From DASUAS01 sp036271015 (GTDB lineage Bacteria; Actinomycetota; Acidimicrobiia; IMCC26256; DASPTH01): a DNA stretch of 6,675 bases. The notes beneath the pieces are model-generated. The model was not told where the DNA came from and did not search any database. It saw only the letters and a list, made by a program, of their open reading frames with translations. Of this stretch, positions 1 to 5,485 are shown piece by piece (positions within the stretch are counted from its first letter, which is position 1; each line of letters starts with the position of its first letter). Location of the stretch: positions 1-6,675 of the forward strand of contig DATBBL010000344.1 of the NCBI GenBank assembly GCA_036271015.1, read 5' to 3'. Both the position numbers and the translations under genes were made by a program.

Positions 1-690
1 AAGGACTTCTCGCAGTTCGGCGCCGGTGTCGCGGTCGCCCGCCCGGAGTTCGCGATCTCCGACCGCGCCTTCACGTACATGGCGCTCGCGTTCTTCGCGG
101 TCATCGCCATCCTCATCGTGAACCTGCGCCGTTCCACCACCGGCCTCGCGCTCAACGCGGTGCGCTGGAGCGAGACCGCGTCCCGCACCATGGGGCTGAG
201 CGTCATCCAGATGAAGATGCTCGTGTCGGGCCTGGCCGCGTTCGTGGCCGGCGTCGGCGGCGGCCTCTACGCGGTCGCGCACAAGCAGGCGATCCCGCTC
301 GACTTCGTGACCCTGGCGGGCCTCGTCTGGCTGGCGGTGCTGGTGACATTCGGCGTACGCTCCAACATCGCCGCGCTGCTCGCGGGCATGGTCTTCGTGC
401 TGTCGCCGGCGTTCGTCCAGACGTACCTGCAACTGAGCTCGACGTGGGCCCAGGTCCCCGTCCTGCTGTTCGGTCTCGGTGCGATCTTCCTGGCGCAGAA
501 CCCCGAGGGCACGGTGCACCAGTGGGCGATGGGGTTGCAGAGCGGGCTCCACAAGCTCAGCGGCGTACGCGCGGTGCCCGCCGCGACCGCGGTCGCCGGC
601 CGCCACGATCCCCGGCTGGCCGAGGACGGCCGGCAACCACCTCCACCTGATGAGCCGGCGGAGTCGACCGCGGAGATCACCCAGTCATGA
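1..690 (+). CDS. livM: LivM-type branched-chain amino acid ABC transporter permease, C-terminal part (5' truncated by window edge)
   Basis: This is the membrane channel subunit of a Liv-type ABC importer. The frame is open from base 1, so the start lies outside the window; 229 residues are visible. Hydrophobic segments lie at about residues 27-41, 74-92, 102-119, 121-138 and 152-166. Between the first two is a cytoplasmic stretch with a Gly-Leu-Ala-Leu-Asn-Ala-Val-Arg start and a following Met-Gly-Leu-Ser. It corresponds to the LivM loop (typically G-x-A-L-x-A-I-R ... A-x-x-x-G) that docks on the ATPases. After the last membrane segment there is a tail of about 60 residues, rich in Ala, Arg and Pro with a run of four Pro, and presumably cytoplasmic. 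The stop overlaps the livG start as ATGA at 687-690, so the genes are probably translationally coupled. Many actinobacteria fuse LivH and LivM; whether this one is fused cannot be seen here. Confidence 0.88.
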   Translation, partial: KDFSQFGAGVAVARPEFAISDRAFTYMALAFFAVIAILIVNLRRSTTGLALNAVRWSETASRTMGLSVIQMKMLVSGLAAFVAGVGGGLYAVAHKQAIPLDFVTLAGLVWLAVLVTFGVRSNIAALLAGMVFVLSPAFVQTYLQLSSTWAQVPVLLFGLGAIFLAQNPEGTVHQWAMGLQSGLHKLSGVRAVPAATAVAGRHDPRLAEDGRQPPPPDEPAESTAEITQS

Positions 691-1541
691 GCGCCGCCGA
701 GACCATCGACCTCGAGGCGGCCGGGGACGGGCGAGAGCCCGTCGTCGAGGCCCGCAACGTGACCGTGCGCTTCGGCGGCCTGGTCGCCCTGAGCGACGTG
801 AGCCTGCGCGTGCCGCCCGCCAGCATCGTCGGGCTCGTCGGGCCCAACGGCGCGGGCAAGACCACGCTCTTCGGCGTGCTGTCCGGCCTGCTCCGTCCCC
901 AGGAGGGCGACGTGTTCCTCTCCGGCCAGAGGGTCACGCGCTCGGCGCCGTCGAAGCGGGCGCGGCTCGGGCTCGCGCGGACGTTCCAACAGCTCGAGCT
1001 GTTCATGGGCCTGACCGTGCGGGAGCACATCGTGCTCGGGTATCGCGTACGCAACCAGCGCCGACGGTTGTGGAGCGATCTCGTCACGGCGGGCTCGCTG
1101 CATCCACGCACCGCCGACGAGCAGGAACGCGTCAACCACCTCATCGATCTGCTCGACCTCCGCAGCGTGGCCGACACCGCGGCGTCGGTGCTCCCGTTGG
1201 GCACCGCACGACGGGTCGAAGTCGCACGCGCGCTCGCGACCGGCCCGTCGATCGTGCTCCTCGACGAGCCGTCGTCGGGACTCGACGGTCACGAGACCGC
1301 GCAGCTCGGCGGCGCGCTCCGCACGGTCGTCGATCAGGAGCAGATCTCGTTGCTGCTGGTCGAGCACGACGTGGCCATGGTGCTCGGCCTCTCGAGCGAG
1401 GTCGCGGTGCTCGACTTCGGCGTGCGGATCGCGCACGGCACCCCCGACGAGATCCGCAACGACCCTGCCGTGCGCGCCGCCTACCTCGGTGATGACGAGG
1501 CGGTCGAGGGAACCGAAGGAACCGAGGACGTGAAAGCATGA
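687..1541 (+). CDS. livG: LivG-type ABC transporter ATP-binding protein
   Basis: This is one of the two cytoplasmic ATPases that drive import through LivH/LivM. It has 284 residues. Walker A is at residues 52-60 (GPNGAGKTT) and the Q-loop Gln is at about 101 (TFQQLELF). The signature region at 169-174 reads LPLGTA instead of LSGGQ. Walker B with the catalytic Glu is at 188-194 (SIVLLDE), followed by the D-loop SSGLD and the H-loop His227 (LLVEHD). The extra helical segment before the signature and the ending AYLG match LivG. After AYLG there is an acidic tail of about 15 residues (EGTEGTED), coded by a short tandem repeat at 1509-1525. The ATG at 687 overlaps the permease stop, and a GGAG at 672-675 is a distant ribosome site. 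The TGA at 1539-1541 overlaps another ATG at 1538. Family assignment is firm; the substrate is unknown. Confidence 0.95.
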   Translation: MSAAETIDLEAAGDGREPVVEARNVTVRFGGLVALSDVSLRVPPASIVGLVGPNGAGKTTLFGVLSGLLRPQEGDVFLSGQRVTRSAPSKRARLGLARTFQQLELFMGLTVREHIVLGYRVRNQRRRLWSDLVTAGSLHPRTADEQERVNHLIDLLDLRSVADTAASVLPLGTARRVEVARALATGPSIVLLDEPSSGLDGHETAQLGGALRTVVDQEQISLLLVEHDVAMVLGLSSEVAVLDFGVRIAHGTPDEIRNDPAVRAAYLGDDEAVEGTEGTEDVKA

Positions 1542-1633
1542 GCGGAGCGAACGCGAGCCGGGTATCCCGGCGAGCAGCGGAGCGGGGCCAGAGCGGCCCG
1601 GCGCGAAGCGCCGAGAGCGGAGAAGCATGAGCG
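1534..1633 (+). repeat. Imperfect direct repeat bracketing a hairpin-rich livG-livF spacer
   Basis: The 11 bases AAGCATGAGCG occur at 1534-1544 and again at 1623-1633, 89 bases apart. Similarity continues for about 15 more bases with a few mismatches (GAGCGAACGCGAGC versus AGGCGAACGGAAGC). Both copies contain an ATGA stop/start. Between them are three short hairpins in a row. The first has arms GCCGGG/CCCGGC around TAT at 1557-1571. The second has arms GGGCC/GGCCC around a 5-base loop at 1585-1599. The third has arms CGGCGC/GCGCCG around GAA at 1599-1613. The linkers are GAGCGGAG-like repeats. The arrangement looks like a small palindromic repeat inserted, or a local duplication, at an original ATGA junction. 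The repeats are seen directly; the insertion history is inference. Confidence 0.6.
1538..1630 (+). other. 30-codon mini-ORF coupled to livG and livF by ATGA overlaps (doubtful gene)
   Basis: The ATG at 1538 overlaps the livG stop, and the frame runs for 30 codons to TGA at 1628-1630, which overlaps the livF ATG at 1627. The peptide is rich in Arg, Ala, Gly, Ser and Glu and has no recognisable motif. A GAGG at 1524-1527 lies ten bases before the start. The sequence is made almost wholly of hairpins and GAGCG repeats, so a functional peptide is unlikely. A more likely role is to let ribosomes that finish livG pass through the spacer and restart at livF. Chance is also possible, because GAGCG-type repeats rarely contain stop codons. 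Confidence 0.2.
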
Positions 1634-2433
1634 AGGCGAACGGAAGCGCGAGCGAGACGACGGAGACCGAAGCGACGATAGACACCGGCGCCGCGGGGGC
1701 GACCGCCGGCGGCACGTTGCTCTCGACCACGGGCCTCGACGTGCGGTACGGCTCGGTGCAGGCGCTGTTCGACGTCTCCATCGACGTCCCCGCGGGCTCC
1801 GTCGTCGCCGTCCTCGGCGCAAACGGAGCCGGGAAGAGCACGCTCGCCCGGGCCGTCTCGGGTCTGGTCCCGTCGTTCGGCGGCCGGGTGACCTTCGACG
1901 GGCGCGACATCACCAAGGCGGCGCCCTACGACATCCGCCGGGCCGGTCTCGTGCACATCCCCGAGGGCCGCGGCATCTTCCCCGGCCTGTCGGTGCAGGA
2001 GAACCTGCGCATGGCCGTGCGCCGCGTCGGCACGCCGGACCAGAGACGGTCGGCGGTCGACCACGCCTACGAGCTCGTCCCCCGCCTGGCCGAGCGCCGC
2101 TCACAGCGGGCCGGCACCCTCTCGGGCGGTGAGCAGCAGATGCTCGCACTCGCCCGCGCGCTCGCGGTGCCGCCGAAGGTCATCATCGCCGACGAGATGT
2201 CGCTCGGACTGGCGCCGCTCGTCGTCGACTTCGTGTTCGAGAACATCCAGCGCGCGAGCGAGACCGGCGTCACCATCGTGCTCATCGAGCAGTTCATCCA
2301 CCGAGCGCTCGGCCTCGCGGATCAGTGCGTGATCCTCAAGCAGGGATCCGTCGCCTGGACCGGTCCGTCCGACCACGCCCGGCAGGAAGTGCTCGACCGC
2401 TACCTCGGGGAATCTGCCGACGCGATGAGCTGA
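1627..2433 (+). CDS. livF: LivF-type ABC transporter ATP-binding protein
   Basis: This is the second ATPase of the importer, expected to pair with LivG. It has 268 residues. Walker A is at 64-72 (GANGAGKST). The LivF hallmark IPEGRGIFPGLSVQENL is at 111-127. An intact ABC signature LSGGEQQ is at 165-171, and Walker B with the catalytic Glu at 184-190 is followed by MSLGLAP. Gln222 stands where most ABC ATPases have the H-loop His, as is usual for LivF (E. coli LivF has VEQN there). The conserved fold begins near residue 31. Before it is a low-complexity extension of about 30 residues rich in Ser, Glu, Thr, Ala and Gly, which most LivF proteins lack. The ATG at 1627 was chosen because GGAG lies at 1619-1622. 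A TTG at 1717 would remove the extension but has no better ribosome site. The gene is separated from livG by 85 bases instead of the expected overlap. Confidence 0.94.
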   Translation: MSEANGSASETTETEATIDTGAAGATAGGTLLSTTGLDVRYGSVQALFDVSIDVPAGSVVAVLGANGAGKSTLARAVSGLVPSFGGRVTFDGRDITKAAPYDIRRAGLVHIPEGRGIFPGLSVQENLRMAVRRVGTPDQRRSAVDHAYELVPRLAERRSQRAGTLSGGEQQMLALARALAVPPKVIIADEMSLGLAPLVVDFVFENIQRASETGVTIVLIEQFIHRALGLADQCVILKQGSVAWTGPSDHARQEVLDRYLGESADAMS

Positions 2434-2443
2434 GGCGCGCCGG

Positions 2444-2456
2444 GCCCGGTTCGGGC
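2444..2456 (+). other. Small hairpin just after livF
   Basis: GCCCG/CGGGC arms enclose the loop GTT, beginning 10 bases after the livF stop. It partly overlaps a perfect 10-base palindrome (CCGGGCCCGG, 2440-2449). It could protect the mRNA end or be chance in such GC-rich DNA. Confidence 0.25.
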
Positions 2457-2486
2457 ATCGAGGCACCCTGAGGGCAGCGAGCCCGG

Positions 2487-2523
2487 TCCTGCGCGGGGAA
2501 CCCGCTTGGCGGGCCGCGCAGGA
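2487..2523 (+). terminator. Large bulged hairpin between livF and the first binding-protein gene
   Basis: A perfect 10-bp outer stem (TCCTGCGCGG at 2487-2496 with CCGCGCAGGA at 2514-2523) encloses a 4-base bulge (GGAA) and an inner 5-bp stem (CCCGC/GCGGG) with loop TTG. No T-run follows, as is common for actinobacterial terminators. It may end or thin transcription from livF, or act as an mRNA processing or stability element that lets the binding proteins be made in excess. The structure is seen directly; its role is inferred. Confidence 0.5.
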
Positions 2524-2530
2524 ATATGTC

Positions 2531-2610
2531 TGACCGCGCGGTACGGTCGCGACGTCCGACTGTCAACAGCGGTAGCGCCCGGCTCCGGCCGGGCCGACCT
2601 GGGGGGTCAA
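2531..2610 (+). promoter_or_regulatory. Promoter-like leader of the first binding-protein gene (copy 1 of a duplicated leader)
   Basis: This stretch aligns with 4024-4103 before the second binding-protein gene. Both hold ACCGCG, then a TANNNT hexamer usable as a -10 element (TACGGT at 2542-2547 here, TACGTT at 4033-4038 there), then CAAC, then GCGCCCGG, then the identical GGGGGGTC. The hexamer lies about 63 bases before the ATG. No good -35 is visible. The run of six G at 2601-2606 is the likely ribosome-binding site. Conservation between the two leaders is the main support; promoter activity is inference. Confidence 0.35.
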
Positions 2611-3942
2611 ATGTTGAACCATCGGAGCACACGCGCGCTGCGCGCGATCGCACTCGCCGCCATCGCCGGCCTCATGGTCACCGGTCTGGCCGCCACCGGA
2701 GCCGGTGCGCAGACGAGCAGCGATCCCGGCGTGACCGACAAAGACGTGACGATCGGGTACATCTCGTCCCAAACCGGCGTCGCCGCGGCGACGCACAAGA
2801 ACGCGCACAAGTCGTGCCAGGCGAGGGTCGGCGCGCAGAACGCCAAAGGCGGCGTCAACGGGCGCAAGATCAACGTCCAGTACATCGACGACCAGTCGTC
2901 GGGTGCCAACCTCACCGCAGCGCAGGATCTCGTGCAGAACCGCAAGGCGTTCGCGGTGATCGACAACTCGGCCTTCGCCTTCCTGGCGTGGCGCTTCCTG
3001 AAGGACCAAGGCGTGCCGATGATCGGCGGCGGGTTCGACGGCTCGTACTACTACAACAAGGGCAACGAGAACATCATCTCCGGCCTCGGCAACGGCACCC
3101 CGGTGCCCGGCCTGACGTACGACACCACGACGCGGGTCATGAAGCAGATGGGCGCGAAGAAGGTGGCGGCGGTCGGCTACGGCGCGTCGCCGTCGTCGAG
3201 CGAGTCCGCCAAAGCGACCGAGACCTTCGGCGCGGACTCGGTGGGACTCAAAGGCGTCTACCTGAACAACACGCTCGAGTTCGGTGGCACCGACGTCGGG
3301 CCGGTGGTGCTCGGCATCAAGAACTCGGGCGCCGACGGTCTGTACCTGCCGCTCGACTCCGACACCAACTTCGCCATCGTGCAGGGGCTGCAGCAGAACG
3401 GCGTGAAGATGAAGGCGAACATCCTCGCCACCGGCTACAGCCAGGACCTCCTCGACCAGCCGATCGCCCAGACCATCCAGCCCAGCGACGTGATGTTCAC
3501 GGCCTACCGGCCGGTGGAGCTCGGCGGCAAGGCGGTCAAGCAGTTCCAGTCCGACCTCAAGAAGTACGCAGGGATCACCGGCGTGCCGGACTACGGCACG
3601 TACACCGGCTACATCGTGTGCGACATGATGATCAAGGGCCTGCAGGCGGCGGGCAAGAACCCGACCCGTCAGGCGTTCGTCGACGGCATCCGCAAGGGTG
3701 GTCCCTACAATGGCGCCGGACTCCTGTGCCAGCCGATCGACCTCAGCTTGGAGTCCTTCGGCAAGGTCAGCAAGGACAGCTGCACCTGGTTCGTCAGCGT
3801 GAAGGACGGCAAGTTCAAGGTGCTCAACGGCGGCAAGCCAGAGACCGGGAAGCTGGTCGGCGACCCCGCGCTCATCGCGCAGTACGAGAGCAACACCGGT
3901 GGGGTCACCACGACCGCACCACCCGCCACCGCGGCACCCTGA
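2611..3942 (+). CDS. Secreted type-1 solute-binding protein of the Liv importer (copy 1)
   Basis: This protein is expected to capture the ligand outside the membrane and deliver it to the permease. It has 443 residues and the periplasmic-binding-protein type 1 (LivK/Peripla_BP_6) pattern. The mature start DPGVTDKDVTIGYISSQTG is followed by GGVNGRKINVQYIDD and DQGVPMIGGG, and later by TGVPDYGTYTGY. A signal peptide spans about residues 1-33: basic start, hydrophobic core 12-29, then Ala-Gly-Ala before Gln34. It has no lipobox Cys, so it is not a typical lipoprotein. Cysteines 69, 337, 373 and 391 are all shared with copy 2. The end is a flexible Thr/Ala/Pro tail. ATG at 2611 follows six G by four bases; TTG at 2614 aligns exactly with the start of copy 2 and sits at the same seven-base spacing, so it is a real alternative. 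An in-frame TTG at 2506 lies inside the hairpin and would block the signal peptide. Substrate unknown. Confidence 0.92.
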   Translation: MLNHRSTRALRAIALAAIAGLMVTGLAATGAGAQTSSDPGVTDKDVTIGYISSQTGVAAATHKNAHKSCQARVGAQNAKGGVNGRKINVQYIDDQSSGANLTAAQDLVQNRKAFAVIDNSAFAFLAWRFLKDQGVPMIGGGFDGSYYYNKGNENIISGLGNGTPVPGLTYDTTTRVMKQMGAKKVAAVGYGASPSSSESAKATETFGADSVGLKGVYLNNTLEFGGTDVGPVVLGIKNSGADGLYLPLDSDTNFAIVQGLQQNGVKMKANILATGYSQDLLDQPIAQTIQPSDVMFTAYRPVELGGKAVKQFQSDLKKYAGITGVPDYGTYTGYIVCDMMIKGLQAAGKNPTRQAFVDGIRKGGPYNGAGLLCQPIDLSLESFGKVSKDSCTWFVSVKDGKFKVLNGGKPETGKLVGDPALIAQYESNTGGVTTTAPPATAAP

Positions 3943-3962
3943 CCCACCGAGGTCGTCGTGCG

Positions 3963-3990
3963 GAGGGGAGCCGGTCCGCCGGCTCCCCTC
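3963..3990 (+). terminator. Perfect 12-bp-stem hairpin between the two binding-protein genes
   Basis: GAGGGGAGCCGG (3963-3974) pairs without mismatch with CCGGCTCCCCTC (3979-3990) around the loop TCCG, 20 bases after the stop of the first binding-protein gene. No T-run follows. It is a likely GC-rich terminator or 3' stability stem. A leader resembling that of the first gene follows, which suggests the second gene can be transcribed on its own. Confidence 0.65.
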
Positions 3991-4023
3991 GACGCGTCGG
4001 AGGCGCGCGCCCTGCTCGTGGGC

Positions 4024-4103
4024 GAACCGCGATACGTTGACGGCGCCGGGACCGGCAACTGCTGAGGCGCCCGGAGCGTTCGGGTCGACTGGGGGGTCGG
4101 ACA
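4024..4103 (+). promoter_or_regulatory. Promoter-like leader of the second binding-protein gene (copy 2 of the duplicated leader)
   Basis: It aligns with 2531-2613 at an offset of 1,490 bases apart from small gaps. ACCGCG at 4026-4031 is followed by the -10-like TACGTT at 4033-4038, about 65 bases before the GTG. Six G at 4091-4096 lie seven bases before the GTG and are the probable ribosome-binding site. Two perfect palindromes lie just upstream, CGACGCGTCG at 3990-3999 and GGCGCGCGCC at 4002-4011. The second sits near where a -35 would be and could be an operator, but such palindromes are frequent in GC-rich DNA. Confidence 0.35.
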
Positions 4104-5426
4104 GTGAACCATCGGAGCCGGCGCGCACTGCGCGCCATCGCAGGAACCGCGGTCGCCGCAGTCGCCCTGGCCGGGCTGGCCGCCACCGGAGCGGGTGCGC
4201 AAGCGAGCACCGATCCCGGCGTGACCGCCAACTCGGTCAAGCTCGGCTACATCTTCTCCGAGACCGGTTCCGCCGGTTCGACGTTCAAGAACGCGGGCAA
4301 GGCGTGCAAGGCGCGCATCGACCGCGCCAATGCCACGGGCGGCGTCAACGGCCGCAAGATCCAGGTCGAGTACATCGACGACCAGTCGTCGGGCGCCAAC
4401 CTGACCGGGGCGCAGGATCTCGTGCAGAACCGCAACGTGTTCGCGGTCGTGAACAACTCGTCGTTCGCGTTCCTGGCCTACCGGTACCTGCTGAGTCAGG
4501 GTGTCCCGATGATCGGGGGTGGCTACGACGGCACGTACTACGGCCAGAAGGGCAACGAGACCATGCTGTCGGCGCTGGGCAACGCGGCACCCTTCAACGG
4601 CCTCGGGTACGACAACACCACCAAGATCATGCACCAGCTCGGCGCCAAGAAGAGCGCCGCGATCGCCTACGGCGCATCGCCGTCGTCGACCGCCTCGGCC
4701 CAGACCACCCAGAATTACGCCGGGCCGGCGCAGGGACTCAAGCCGGTCTACACCAACACCTCGGTCGACTTCGGCAGCACCGACGTCGGGCCCATCGTCC
4801 TCGGCATCAAGAACTCGGGCGCCGACGCGGCGTACCTCCCGTTGGTGGCGTCGAGCGACTTCGCCATCCTCCAGGGACTCCAGCAGAACGGCGTCAAGCT
4901 CAAGGCGATCCTCATGCCGACCGGGTACGGCCAGGACCTCCTCGACTCGCCCACCGCGTCCATCATGGGGCCGAACACGGTGCTGTTCCAGACGTACAAG
5001 CCGGTCGAGATCGGCGACGCGGCGACCAAGCAGTTCCAGGCCGACCTCAAGAAGGCGGGGATCAACGGCGTACCCGACTACGGGGACTACACCGGGTACA
5101 TCTCGTGCGACCTGGCGGTCACCGCGCTCCAGGCGGCGGGCAAGACGCCCACCCGCAAAGGCTTCGTCGACGGCTTCCGCAACCTCGGCACCTGGGACCA
5201 GGCGGGCCTCGCCTGCCAGCCGGTGCAGGTCGGTCTCGACTCGTACGGCAAGTACCCCGCCAAGGGCTGCATCTACACCGTGACCCTGAAGAACGGGAAG
5301 TTCGTGGTGGGGAACAAGGGCAAGCCCGTCTTCGGCAAGCTGGTCGGCTCGCCCGACGCGCTGAAGGCCAACGCCACCGGCAACCCCGACCTCGTCACCA
5401 CGACGACCGCGGCACCCGCATCGTGA
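4104..5426 (+). CDS. Secreted type-1 solute-binding protein of the Liv importer (copy 2, paralogue)
   Basis: This 440-residue paralogue of the preceding protein is alike over its whole length, about 60% identical by eye, with one single-residue gap near residue 318. It should serve the same LivM/G/F translocator. The signal peptide is at about residues 1-32 (basic NHRSRRALR, hydrophobic core, Ala-Gly-Ala before Gln33), with no lipobox Cys. Shared blocks include GGVNGRKI, YIDDQSSGANL, QGVPMIGGG, GIKNSGAD and NGVPDYG. Cysteines are at 68, 335, 371 and 389. The protein ends in a Thr/Ala/Pro tail. Differences between the copies around residues 117-122 (VNNSSF versus IDNSAF) and 141-149 (YDGTYYGQK versus FDGSYYYNK) fall where these proteins often bind ligand, so specificity may differ; this is inference. 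The GTG start is supported by the G-run seven bases upstream and by alignment with copy 1. Confidence 0.92.
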   Translation: MNHRSRRALRAIAGTAVAAVALAGLAATGAGAQASTDPGVTANSVKLGYIFSETGSAGSTFKNAGKACKARIDRANATGGVNGRKIQVEYIDDQSSGANLTGAQDLVQNRNVFAVVNNSSFAFLAYRYLLSQGVPMIGGGYDGTYYGQKGNETMLSALGNAAPFNGLGYDNTTKIMHQLGAKKSAAIAYGASPSSTASAQTTQNYAGPAQGLKPVYTNTSVDFGSTDVGPIVLGIKNSGADAAYLPLVASSDFAILQGLQQNGVKLKAILMPTGYGQDLLDSPTASIMGPNTVLFQTYKPVEIGDAATKQFQADLKKAGINGVPDYGDYTGYISCDLAVTALQAAGKTPTRKGFVDGFRNLGTWDQAGLACQPVQVGLDSYGKYPAKGCIYTVTLKNGKFVVGNKGKPVFGKLVGSPDALKANATGNPDLVTTTTAAPAS

Positions 5427-5442
5427 CGAGGACCATCCGGGT

Positions 5443-5485
5443 CGGAGGGTCCGTCCGGGAGCTCAGTTCCCGGGCGGACCCTTCG
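5443..5485. terminator. 18-bp-stem convergent terminator
   Basis: Bases 5443-5460 pair with 5468-5485 over 18 positions around a 7-base loop (5461-5467). On the plus-strand RNA two of the pairs are G-U. On the minus-strand RNA the same two positions become C-A mismatches, so the stem should be firmer for plus-strand transcripts. It lies between the second binding-protein gene (stop at 5424-5426) and the convergent acyl-CoA dehydrogenase gene, whose stop codon (5463-5465) lies in the loop. A weaker hairpin at 5430-5452 (GGACC-x-TCC arms, one mismatch) competes with it. No T-run follows on either strand. Confidence 0.6.

Noticed and set aside
267..1916. 549-codon open frame on the minus strand across livM, livG and livF
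   Set aside because: Its product is an Arg/Ala/His-rich string without domain motifs, and it lies opposite three genes with intact catalytic motifs. Long antisense frames are expected at this GC content.
2506..2610. Upstream TTG start giving a 35-residue longer first binding protein
   Set aside because: It would begin inside the hairpin loop, lacks a ribosome site, and would put 35 unrelated residues before the signal peptide. Copy 2 and the G-run both support the start at 2611/2614.
3990..4011. Two perfect 10-base palindromes as operator sites
   Set aside because: Self-complementary GC words such as GGCGCGCC (2434-2441) and CCGCGCGG (2534-2541) occur elsewhere in the window, so these are not distinctive. 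They are mentioned only in the leader entry.
2563..4128. 521-codon minus-strand frame opposite the first binding-protein gene
   Set aside because: It has repetitive Val/His/Arg/Leu composition typical of a codon shadow and covers a well-supported gene on the other strand.
4104..4200. Twin-arginine (Tat) export signal in the second binding protein (SRRALR)
   Set aside because: The twin Arg is present but the rest of the motif is weak, copy 1 has STRALR with no pair, and solute-binding proteins of this type normally use Sec.
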